From an uncultured Collinsella sp. (GTDB taxonomy: Bacteria; Actinomycetota; Coriobacteriia; Coriobacteriales; Coriobacteriaceae): DNA of 58,486 bases. Both the position numbers and the translations under genes were made by a program. This document shows positions 1 through 7,046 of the stretch, one piece after another; the stretch's first letter is position 1, and each line of letters opens with the position of its first letter. The stretch lies in assembly GCA_902462065.1 (NCBI GenBank), contig CABQAK010000008.1, positions 1 to 58,486 of the forward strand. Reading direction: 5' to 3'. The notes beneath the pieces were generated by a model that was not told the origin of the DNA, made no database searches, and saw nothing but the letters and a program-made list of their open reading frames with translations.

Positions 1-70
1 TGCGGGAATGGCCTATTTGCTCAATGTGTTCGGTTGAGATCGGAAATCAACCCTCACCACGAGTGCAGAA

Positions 71-91
71 GGCGGGGCGAGTTGCCCCGCC
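71..91 (-). terminator. terminator-like hairpin after the molybdenum hydroxylase gene
   Basis: An 8-bp GC stem (71-78 with 84-91) with a 5-nt loop lies about 30 bases past the stop of the gene ending at 122. No clear T-run follows on the minus strand, so termination is only suggested by position. Confidence 0.35.
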
Positions 92-121
92 CCCGCCAAT
101 TACGACTTGTTCGCCGACCCG

Positions 122-2953
122 CTACTCCCCCAGCAGGGCCTTCTGGGGCGTGATGGGCAGCGAGCGGACCTGATGTCCGGTGGCGTGTGCCACGGCCGAG
201 GCCACGGCGGCGAGCGGCGTGTTGATGACGACCTCGCCGATCGACTTGGCGCCAAACGGGCCCGTCGGCTCGTAGCTCGGCTCAAAGGCCACGCGAATGC
301 TGCCGATATCCAGGCGCGTGGGCAGCTTGTAGCTCATAAAGTTGCCGGTGCGCAGGCGGCCGCGCTCATCGTGCTCGACGATCTCGTAGAGCGCGTGACC
401 GATGCCCTGGGCAATGCCGCCCTCGGCCTGGACGCGCGCGAGCGCCTCGTTAATCACGGTGCCGCAGTCGACGGCCGCCGCGTAGTCCACCACAGTCACC
501 TTGCCGGTGGCCTTGTCGACCTCGACCTCGGCAATGCCGGCCATAAACGGCGGAGGCGAAACGGGCAGGCAGGCAGAGGCATGCGAGGTGAGCGCGTCGC
601 CGCCCGCGATGTTCTTGACGCACAGGTTGGCAAAGTCACGCAGCGTGAGGTAGCGGTTCTGCTCGCGCGCGGCACGCTCGTCGGACAGGCGCACGTACTG
701 GCCGTCGAAGACCACCTCGGCGGCATCCACGTCCCACATCTGGGCGGCCTTGGCGCAGATCTTCTCACGCAGCTCGGTCGCGGCGTTCTTAGCGGCAAGG
801 CCCGTCACGTACGTACCCGAGCTCGCGTACGAGCCGGCGTCGAACGGCGACACGTCGGTGTCCACGCCGCGCACCACAATGAGCGAGCTCTCCACACCCA
901 GCTCCTCGGCGGCAATCTGCGCTAGGATCGTGTCGACGCCCATGCCGTTATCGGTGGCGCCGGTGCCGATGGTTATGAAGCCGTCCTCTTCCAGGCGCAT
1001 GTCGATGCCGGCGATGTCCACGTTGGAGATGCCCGAGCCCTGCATGGTGAGCGCGCAGCCCAGGGCGCGCACACGGTCGCCCAGGTCCACGGCCAGCGGC
1101 TTGTCGCGCCAGCCGATCATGTCCATCGCACGCAGCAGACAGCGGTCGAGCGCACAGGCGTTGAGCTTCTCGTTGTAGTACTGCGGCATGACCTCGCCCT
1201 CGCGCACGATGTTCTTAAGGCGCAGGTCGGCGGGATCCATGTGCAGCATGTCGGCGAGCTCGTTGACGGCGCTCTCCACGGCAAACTGGCCCTGAGTGGC
1301 ACCGTAGCCACGATACGCGCCGCCGCGGTTGGTATTGGTGTAGACGGCGTCCCAGCTAAAGCGGCTTGCCTTCACGTGGTTGTAGATGGGCAGGCTCTTG
1401 TGGCCCGAAAGGCCGATCGTCGTGGTGGCGTGCTCGCCGTACGCGCCGGCGTTGGACAGCGTATGCAGGTCGATGGCCGTGATGGTGCCGTCGTTCATGG
1501 CGCCCAGCTTAACGGTCATCTGCATCTGGTGACGCGAGTTGCCCGCGGTGATGGTCTCCTCGCGGGTGTAGCAGCAATAGCTCGGACGGCCGGTCTGCTG
1601 GGTGACGAACGCCACGAAGATCTCGCAGCAGCCCGTCTGCTTGGAGCCAAAGCCGCCGCCGATGCGCGGCTTAATGACCTGCACCTGCGACTGTGGGATG
1701 TCGAGCGACTGCGCGACCATGCGGCGCACGTGGAAGGGCACCTGCGTCGAGGTGGTCACCGAGATGCGGCCGAACGCGTCGGTCGTCGCGAAGGCGCGGA
1801 AAGTTTCCATGGGCGCGGTCTGCGTGGCCTGGCTGGTGTAGGTGCGCTCAAAGACGATGTCGCTCTGGGCGAACGCCTCGTCAAGGTCGCCAAAATCGCT
1901 GGTACCGCTGCACACCAGGTTGCGAGCAACGTCGCCGCCTTGCGGGAACATAAAGGTCACGTCGCCCTCGGGGTGGACCACGATGTCGTTATCGAGTGCC
2001 TGGGTAAAGTCGAGCAGGGGCTCGAGCACCTCGTAATCGATCTTGATGAGCTTGAGTGCCTTGTCGGCGGCCTCCTCGGTCTCGGCGGCGACGATCGCCA
2101 CCTCCTCGTTTTGATAACGCACCAGGTTCTCGAGGATCAGGCGGTCGTAGGGACTCGGCTGCGGATAACTCTGACCGGCGATGGTAAAGCGGCGCTTGGG
2201 CACGTCCTCGTAGGTGTAGACGCCCACCACGCCGGGCACCTTCAGGGCGCGCGACGTATCGATGGAGCGGATCTTGGCGCGGGCATAGGGGCTGCGCTTG
2301 AGCTTGACGATCAGGGCGCCGGCGGGCACCAGGTCGCCCGTGTAGACGGGACGACCCTCGAGCAGGGCCTTCGAGTCCTTCTTGGGCTGCTTGTGGGTGA
2401 TCTGCTTGTAGGAGACGCCGTCGGAGCTGGTGTCGTTGACCGGCAGCTCGGGCATCTCAAAGCCCACCTGCACGCCGGACTCGTTGAGAAAGCGGACGAT
2501 GGCGCGCAGCTGGCTCTCGTAGCCACTGCAACGGCAGAGGTTGCCGGCGAGCTGGCGTGAGAGTTCCTCGCGCGTGGCGACGAGGCTCGGGTCCTCCTTG
2601 GCGGCGCGGGCAAGCGCCAGCACGTTCATGATGAGGCCGGGGGCGCAAAAACCGCACTGCTCGGCGCCTTCGGCAGCCATCACGCGGGCGAGCGCCTCGG
2701 ACTCGGCCTTGAGGCCCTCGAGCGTGGTGATGGTGTGTCCCTCAACACGGGCGGCGGGAACCGAGCAGCTCAGCACCGGGTCGCCGTCGAGCCACACCGT
2801 GCACAGGCCGCAGTTGGTGGTCTCGCAGGCACAGCGCACCGACGCGCAGCCCTGCTCGCGCAGCAGCGCAAAGAGCATGGTGTCGGGGGCAATCTGAACC
2901 TTGACCTTGCGGCCGTTGAGCGTAAAGGAGAGATCGATGAGTTTGGCAGCCAT
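122..2953 (-). CDS. xanthine dehydrogenase-type molybdenum hydroxylase, fused [2Fe-2S] and Mo domains
   Basis: 943 residues. The N-terminus (about 1-160) is a two-cluster [2Fe-2S] module with Cys43/48/51/63 and Cys100/103/140/142. The rest is the aldehyde oxidase/xanthine dehydrogenase molybdopterin domain, with GGGFGSKQ, a RGYGATQGQ cofactor loop and a C-terminal GAKSIGE whose Glu is the family's catalytic base. The likely role is hydroxylation of a purine or other heterocycle, with electrons passing through the FeS centres to the FAD subunit just upstream. Stop and start of the two genes overlap as TAATG, so translation is probably coupled. Fusion of FeS and Mo domains in one chain is characteristic of the selenium-dependent xanthine dehydrogenase family, and the window is rich in selenium genes. 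Labile selenium cannot be read from sequence, so an ordinary purine hydroxylase remains possible. Confidence 0.85.
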   Translation of the reverse strand: MAAKLIDLSFTLNGRKVKVQIAPDTMLFALLREQGCASVRCACETTNCGLCTVWLDGDPVLSCSVPAARVEGHTITTLEGLKAESEALARVMAAEGAEQCGFCAPGLIMNVLALARAAKEDPSLVATREELSRQLAGNLCRCSGYESQLRAIVRFLNESGVQVGFEMPELPVNDTSSDGVSYKQITHKQPKKDSKALLEGRPVYTGDLVPAGALIVKLKRSPYARAKIRSIDTSRALKVPGVVGVYTYEDVPKRRFTIAGQSYPQPSPYDRLILENLVRYQNEEVAIVAAETEEAADKALKLIKIDYEVLEPLLDFTQALDNDIVVHPEGDVTFMFPQGGDVARNLVCSGTSDFGDLDEAFAQSDIVFERTYTSQATQTAPMETFRAFATTDAFGRISVTTSTQVPFHVRRMVAQSLDIPQSQVQVIKPRIGGGFGSKQTGCCEIFVAFVTQQTGRPSYCCYTREETITAGNSRHQMQMTVKLGAMNDGTITAIDLHTLSNAGAYGEHATTTIGLSGHKSLPIYNHVKASRFSWDAVYTNTNRGGAYRGYGATQGQFAVESAVNELADMLHMDPADLRLKNIVREGEVMPQYYNEKLNACALDRCLLRAMDMIGWRDKPLAVDLGDRVRALGCALTMQGSGISNVDIAGIDMRLEEDGFITIGTGATDNGMGVDTILAQIAAEELGVESSLIVVRGVDTDVSPFDAGSYASSGTYVTGLAAKNAATELREKICAKAAQMWDVDAAEVVFDGQYVRLSDERAAREQNRYLTLRDFANLCVKNIAGGDALTSHASACLPVSPPPFMAGIAEVEVDKATGKVTVVDYAAAVDCGTVINEALARVQAEGGIAQGIGHALYEIVEHDERGRLRTGNFMSYKLPTRLDIGSIRVAFEPSYEPTGPFGAKSIGEVVINTPLAAVASAVAHATGHQVRSLPITPQKALLGE

Positions 2954-3867
2954 TAGCGCACCTCGCTAGAATCGACGCCGGGCACGCGGCGGCAGGAATA
3001 CTCGTCCGTGGCAAACTTAGGCACTTGCACGGTCTCGAGCTCGCGGGCAAGCGCGGCCGAAAGCTCGATGCCGGCGGCGCGACGCACAGCCTGAATCGCC
3101 AGCGGGGCCGAGATGCGGCGGCGGTAGTCGGACGAGCCCCACAGGTTGGTGCCGTAGCTCAGCGAGCGCACGGATACGGCCAGGGCGCGAAGCTCGTCCT
3201 CGGAAGGATGCTCGTTGGTAAGGCCGCACGCCTCGCCCTGCAGCAGGGTCGCGCGCAGCGGGCGGGCGCCCACGGTGACGTGCCAGGTGTTGTCCCACCA
3301 GGCGGCGGTGACGTTGAGCGAGGGGAAGTCGGTCGCAGCCTTGCGCACGGCCTCGTAGCTCGCACGGTAATCGTGCTTAACGACCACCACGTGCTCGATC
3401 ACGTCACGCACGTAGCCCATGTCCACAAACTCGGCAAGCGGAACGCGACCGGCGCCCGTCAGCTCAACATAGGAATCGAGCGCGAGAAAGGCGGAGAGCA
3501 CGTCCGAGAAGCCAAAGCGACCGTAGATGCTGCCGCCCACCGTGGCGGTGTTGCGCAGCTGCACGCCCACGATATCGTGGACGGCGAACTCAAAGACATG
3601 GTTGACAAGCGCGTTGAGCTCGGCATGGCGCTCGAGCTGGCGCAGGGTACACATGGCACCGATGCGAAACTCGGTCTCGGTCTCCTCGATCTGATCGAGT
3701 CCACAGGCCGAAAGGTCAATCGCCGTCGCCACGCGACGCGAACCCAAGCGCATCCAGATGCCGCCACCCACAATCTTATTGTTGCGGTTCTTCTGTAAGA
3801 GCTCATAGGCTTCGGCCGCGTTTCCAACACGGACGTAGGTACCGAACTTGAGCACGTTCTCCCCCAT
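2953..3867 (-). CDS. FAD-binding subunit of the molybdenum hydroxylase
   Basis: 304 residues resembling the medium, FAD-binding subunit of xanthine dehydrogenase and CO dehydrogenase. A flavin-binding GGIWMRLG segment sits near residue 36, ATVGGSIYGRFG is the second flavin loop, and the C-terminal part matches the CO-dehydrogenase flavoprotein C-terminal fold. It should accept electrons from the [2Fe-2S] domain of the downstream partner and pass them to NAD or another acceptor. It is the first gene of a two-gene operon. The ATG at 3867 has only a weak GAAGAG before it; a GTG four codons in, preceded by GGGGGAG, is an alternative start. Confidence 0.85.
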   Translation of the reverse strand: MGENVLKFGTYVRVGNAAEAYELLQKNRNNKIVGGGIWMRLGSRRVATAIDLSACGLDQIEETETEFRIGAMCTLRQLERHAELNALVNHVFEFAVHDIVGVQLRNTATVGGSIYGRFGFSDVLSAFLALDSYVELTGAGRVPLAEFVDMGYVRDVIEHVVVVKHDYRASYEAVRKAATDFPSLNVTAAWWDNTWHVTVGARPLRATLLQGEACGLTNEHPSEDELRALAVSVRSLSYGTNLWGSSDYRRRISAPLAIQAVRRAAGIELSAALARELETVQVPKFATDEYSCRRVPGVDSSEVR

Positions 3868-3930
3868 CTCTTCACTTGTCCAGTACCTCTAAGTGTACCA
3901 AACGAGAGCGCACGACCCTCACCGCCATAG

Positions 3931-3964
3931 AAAAAGGCTCCCAGCCGGAATGGCTGGGAGCCTC
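3931..3964 (-). terminator. rho-independent terminator of gdhA
   Basis: Perfect 11-bp stem (3936-3946 with 3952-3962) with a 5-nt loop, followed on the minus strand by TTTTT (3931-3935). It lies just past the gdhA stop. Confidence 0.9.
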
Positions 3965-3989
3965 ATCACATGCTATGTCGAGCGAAGGT

Positions 3990-5345
3990 TTAGCAGACGC
4001 CCTGGGCGAGCATGGCGTCGGCGACCTTCAGGAAGCCAGCGATGTTGGCGCCCATGACAAAGTTGCCCTCCTGGCCATACTCCTTGGCGGTGTCGTCCAC
4101 GTTGTGGAACATGCCGCGCATGAGCCGCTCGAGCTTGCCGTCGACCTCCTCGAAGGTCCAGGACAGGTGCTCGGCGTTCTGGCTCATCTCCAGGCCGGAC
4201 ACGAGCACGCCGCCGGCGTTGGCAGCCTTACCGGGCATAAAGGCGACGCCATTCTCCTGGAAGTAGGTCGTGGCCTCGATGGTCGTGGGCATGTTTGCGC
4301 CCTCGCCGACCACCTTGCAGCCGTTGGCGACGAGCGCCTGGGCATCCTCGAGCAGCAGCGTGTTCTCGCGAGCACAGGGAAGCGCGATGTCGCAGGGCAG
4401 CTGCCACACGCCGCGGCCGTCGCCCTCGTGCCACACGGCGTTGGGCTTCTCGTCAACGTACATAGCGAGCGTAACACCCTTGTCGTGGCCGGAGCGCTTC
4501 TTGTTGTAGACGTGCTCGAGCACAGTGTAGTCGATGCCGTCGGGATCCTCGACCCAGCCGTGAGTATCGGAGCAGGCCAGCACCTTGCCGCCGAGCTGGG
4601 CGACCTTCTGGACCGCGTAGATGGCGACGTTACCGGAGCCGTGAACGACGACGTTCTTGCCCTCGAAGGAGTCGCCGCGGCTCTTGAGGTACTCGTCCAC
4701 AAAGTAGACCAGACCGTAACCGGTGGCCTCGGTACGGGCGAGCGAGCCGCCAAAGGAGAGGCCCTTGCCGGTAAGGACGCCGGTCCACTCGTTGGTCAGG
4801 CGCTTGTACTGACCGAACAGGTAGGCAACCTCGCGGCCGCCAACGCCCAGGTCGCCGGCGGGAACGTCGGTGTTGGGGCCGATGTGGCGATAGAGCTCGG
4901 TCATGAAGGACTGGCAGAAGTGCATGATCTCGTTGTTGGACTTGCCCTTGGGGTCAAAGTCGGAGCCGCCCTTGCCGCCGCCCATGGGAAGGGTGGTCAG
5001 GCTGTTCTTGAGGATCTGCTCCAGACCCAGGAACTTGAGCATACCCAGGGTGACCGTCGGGTTAAAGCGCAGGCCGCCCTTGTAGGGTCCAATGGCAGAG
5101 TTGAACTCGACGCGATAGCCGCGGTTGACCTGAACCTTGCCCTGGTCGTCGACCCAGGGAACACGGAACATGACGATACGCTCGGGCTCGACGAGGCGCT
5201 CCAGCAGGGCGGCCTCCTCGTACTCGGGGTGGGCGTCGAGCGCCGGCTGGATGGTGCCGAGGATCTCGGTCGCGGCCTGGATGAACTCAGGCTGCTCGGG
5301 ATAGCGGGCCTTGAGCTCTTCGAGAACTTTCTGCGTGTAGCTCAT
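3990..5345 (-). CDS. gdhA: NADP-type glutamate dehydrogenase
   Basis: 451 residues, the usual length of hexameric bacterial GdhA. It interconverts 2-oxoglutarate plus ammonium and glutamate in the cytoplasm. Visible signatures are YKGGLRFNPTV and PMGGGKGGSDFDPKGKS around the substrate Lys residues, and a Rossmann segment with VHGSGNVA. The reading frame stays open upstream, but the ATG at 5345 is preceded by a strong GGAGG at good spacing and starts at the conserved N-terminus, so it is preferred. The gene is monocistronic, with its own terminator. Its coenzyme preference is inferred from family resemblance. Confidence 0.95.
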   Translation of the reverse strand: MSYTQKVLEELKARYPEQPEFIQAATEILGTIQPALDAHPEYEEAALLERLVEPERIVMFRVPWVDDQGKVQVNRGYRVEFNSAIGPYKGGLRFNPTVTLGMLKFLGLEQILKNSLTTLPMGGGKGGSDFDPKGKSNNEIMHFCQSFMTELYRHIGPNTDVPAGDLGVGGREVAYLFGQYKRLTNEWTGVLTGKGLSFGGSLARTEATGYGLVYFVDEYLKSRGDSFEGKNVVVHGSGNVAIYAVQKVAQLGGKVLACSDTHGWVEDPDGIDYTVLEHVYNKKRSGHDKGVTLAMYVDEKPNAVWHEGDGRGVWQLPCDIALPCARENTLLLEDAQALVANGCKVVGEGANMPTTIEATTYFQENGVAFMPGKAANAGGVLVSGLEMSQNAEHLSWTFEEVDGKLERLMRGMFHNVDDTAKEYGQEGNFVMGANIAGFLKVADAMLAQGVC

Positions 5346-5555
5346 GCTTCCTCCAATGATGGGAAACGAAAATGTTGGTCGCGGCACCCTATGCGCCGCG
5401 AACTTTATCGAGTATGGATAATATCGCACTGTTGCAGCAAAGTTTCGCATAAGCCGACGAGCAGATGTTTCGTTTTGATTACGATGCAGGTAGAAGCGTT
5501 TTTGAGTGTCCGATGCGCAAAACCCGTGTTTCAAACCTGTTTCATCCACGTGTTC

Positions 5556-5598
5556 CAAACCACCACATTGGGGACAGGCACCTTTGTGGTGGTTTTGG
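5556..5598. repeat. inverted repeat containing a GGGGACAGGCACC-type core
   Basis: Arms CCAAACCACCACA (5556-5568) and TGTGGTGGTTTTGG (5585-5598) enclose a loop with ggggacaggcacc. It lies just past the stop of the minus-strand DUF3343 gene and could end that transcript, though no long T-run follows. The loop resembles cores of dispersed REP-like palindromes in many bacteria (recalled, not searched). Confidence 0.5.
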
Positions 5599-5601
5599 TG
5601 A

Positions 5602-5997
5602 TTAGAGGACGAGCTGGTGGTAGTCGGCGGGGGTTACGCGGCCCTCGGTGGCGGCGCGGAAGGCGGCGAGGGCATCGCCCGAGAACGGCATGGCCCAGCA
5701 CAGCCCGCAGCCGGCGGTGATGGAGCCGGGCAGCGGCATGATGCGCCCGGGCACACCGGAGGCAAGACACAGCTGTTCGCATTCCATCACATCGAAGGTG
5801 CTGTCGAACGACACAACGATTTTGCGCTCGTGGTCGAGGGCATCACCGGACGGGCCTTCGCGGTGTGCTTCACGATACGCCGCGGCAGCAGCCTCCTCTT
5901 CCGCGGTATGTCCACAACCACCGCAACCGCAGGTACAGGGCTCGGACCCATCGCAGGTGCAAGGTTCTCCCGTGTCGGGACAGATACCGTGAGACAT
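5602..5997 (-). CDS. DUF3343 (putative Se/S carrier-like) protein with Cys-rich N-terminus
   Basis: 131 residues. The first 30 carry seven cysteines (6, 13, 15, 21, 23, 25, 28) in CxC and CGCGGCGH patterns, resembling a small metal- or chalcogen-binding tail. Residues about 60-130 match DUF3343, with VPGRIMPLPG and AGCGLCW. A second DUF3343 protein at 33736-33987 shares PGRxxPxPG and AGCGLxW, and both have nearly the same TTGGAGTTGC leader before the ATG. This gene sits 15 nt after mobA and downstream of selA, selB and selC. DUF3343 has been described as Se/S carrier-like from context; no reaction is established. A role in selenium or sulfur delivery is inference. Confidence 0.75.
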   Translation of the reverse strand: MSHGICPDTGEPCTCDGSEPCTCGCGGCGHTAEEEAAAAAYREAHREGPSGDALDHERKIVVSFDSTFDVMECEQLCLASGVPGRIMPLPGSITAGCGLCWAMPFSGDALAAFRAATEGRVTPADYHQLVL

Positions 5998-6012
5998 AGC
6001 AACTCCAATCGT

Positions 6013-6645
6013 CTAGGCGAGTAACTCGGCCGCCGCAAACTCCTCGGGCGTATTGACGTTCTCGAAGCAGAGCGTCGAGCCGGCGACCTTAACGATCTGC
6101 GGCTCATCCATATAACCAGCCTGAACGCGATTGATCAGGCAGCGAATACGCTGGCGGTCGCAGGCGAGTAGCTCTTGGGCAACCGGCGCACACACGTCAC
6201 GGCGCCAGACGGCGCAAAGCGGCTCAATCCCCCGCTCCTCGCGCGGCACGCACACGTCGAGCACCTCGGCCTCAACACGATCGGCAAGCGCGCCGATGAG
6301 TTCCGGCGAGACAAACGGCATATCGCAGGCGACGATCGCCACGAGCGGCAATCGGGCCGCAGCCAGCGAGCTCGCGATGCCGCGCATGGCGCCCGCCGGC
6401 CCTTCAAGGTCCGCCACTACACGCGGCACCAGGCCGCCAAACGCGTGCTCCTCAAGATATGCAAGCTCGCTGGGACGCGAAGTCGTCACGACTAACTCGC
6501 CGGCAACTGGCGCCAGCCGACCCAGCACGCGCTCGATGAGTGGCTCGCCGCAAAACGCCATGCGCGCCTTATCGCAGCCCATGCGCGACGACAATCCGCC
6601 CGCCTGGACGACACAAGAAAGATCGGCACGTCTTACGGTAGTCAT
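6013..6645 (-). CDS. mobA: molybdenum cofactor guanylyltransferase
   Basis: About 210 residues of the MobA nucleotidyltransferase fold. The N-terminal signature QAGGLSSRMGCDKARM is the nucleotide loop, and ACDMPFV carries the metal-binding Asp. It attaches GMP to Mo-molybdopterin to make the bis-MGD cofactor used by FdhF and by the oxidoreductase at 10545-12662. The ATG at 6645 was chosen because GAGGTG lies eight bases upstream; an in-frame ATG at 6663 has no ribosome site. It is encoded just after selC and before a DUF3343 gene, on the same strand. Placing a bis-MGD gene beside Sec genes is sensible, since FdhF needs both. Confidence 0.9.
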   Translation of the reverse strand: MTTVRRADLSCVVQAGGLSSRMGCDKARMAFCGEPLIERVLGRLAPVAGELVVTTSRPSELAYLEEHAFGGLVPRVVADLEGPAGAMRGIASSLAAARLPLVAIVACDMPFVSPELIGALADRVEAEVLDVCVPREERGIEPLCAVWRRDVCAPVAQELLACDRQRIRCLINRVQAGYMDEPQIVKVAGSTLCFENVNTPEEFAAAELLA

Positions 6646-6800
6646 ACGGCAAAACACCTCCATCGGCACGTTCAAAACCCAACACACGAAGCAAAATACC
6701 GTCGCCGATAAAACGGGCGGCACGGCAAACCCATGCAAAAACAAAACAGCGCCTTTGCGGCACGCAGCAAGACCGCGAGCACAAAAGCGCTGGTAGCGTA

Positions 6801-6897
6801 TGGCGGGAACGTATGTGAATCGAACACATCCAAGACGTTTTGCACGCCTCGCAACGGTTTTGAGGACCGCGGAGCCCACCGGAGCCCATCCGTTCCC
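6801..6897 (-). tRNA. selC: tRNA-Sec (UCA anticodon)
   Basis: A 97-nt tRNA with encoded CCA (6801-6803) and G discriminator. On the minus strand it has a 7-8 bp acceptor stem, a 6-bp D stem closed by CGGT, a 7-bp variable arm, and a 5-bp T stem with TTCGATT loop: the expanded bacterial tRNA-Sec layout. The anticodon loop reads CCTCAAA, with anticodon TCA. Position 33 is therefore C, not the near-universal U, and the eighth acceptor pair would be G-A. Sequence-identical checks against the family were not possible. It lies in line with selA-selB upstream and mobA downstream. Confidence 0.95.
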
Positions 6898-6909
6898 AAG
6901 TGCGGCGGT

Positions 6910-6943
6910 ATTTTACCAAACCGAGCGGGCCCCATCCCAAAAA
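6910..6943 (-). promoter_or_regulatory. candidate selC promoter
   Basis: On the minus strand a TAAAAT hexamer (6910-6915) lies 12 nt before the mature tRNA 5' end, with TTGGGA about 19 nt further upstream. The spacing is slightly long; the -10 position relative to the tRNA is good. Confidence 0.4.
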
Positions 6944-6953
6944 GACGAGCAAG

Positions 6954-7021
6954 AAGTTGCGGTGGAATAGTTCTTGCTCAGGCTGCAAGACCCCAAAAAC
7001 AGGAACTATTTCACCGCAACT
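6954..7021. repeat. 68-bp hairpin repeat, copy A
   Basis: Terminal arms AAGTTGCGGTGGAATAGTTC and GAACTATTTCACCGCAACTT-like (last bases CAACTG). It is one of four copies in the window (also 29467, 30778, 47864). This copy is the most degenerate: one arm has GGTGGAAT instead of GGTGAAAT. It separates selB from selC. Confidence 0.8.
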
Positions 7022-7046
7022 GAGGAGGCGGGAGCGGGTAACCGGC

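Noticed and set aside
107..2560. Long plus-strand open frames opposite the molybdenum hydroxylase
   Set aside because: They mirror codon bias on the other strand, lack ribosome sites and domains, and overlap a clear gene.
3876..5720. A long plus-strand open frame opposite gdhA
   Set aside because: It is antisense to gdhA, reads through its terminator and matches no domain.
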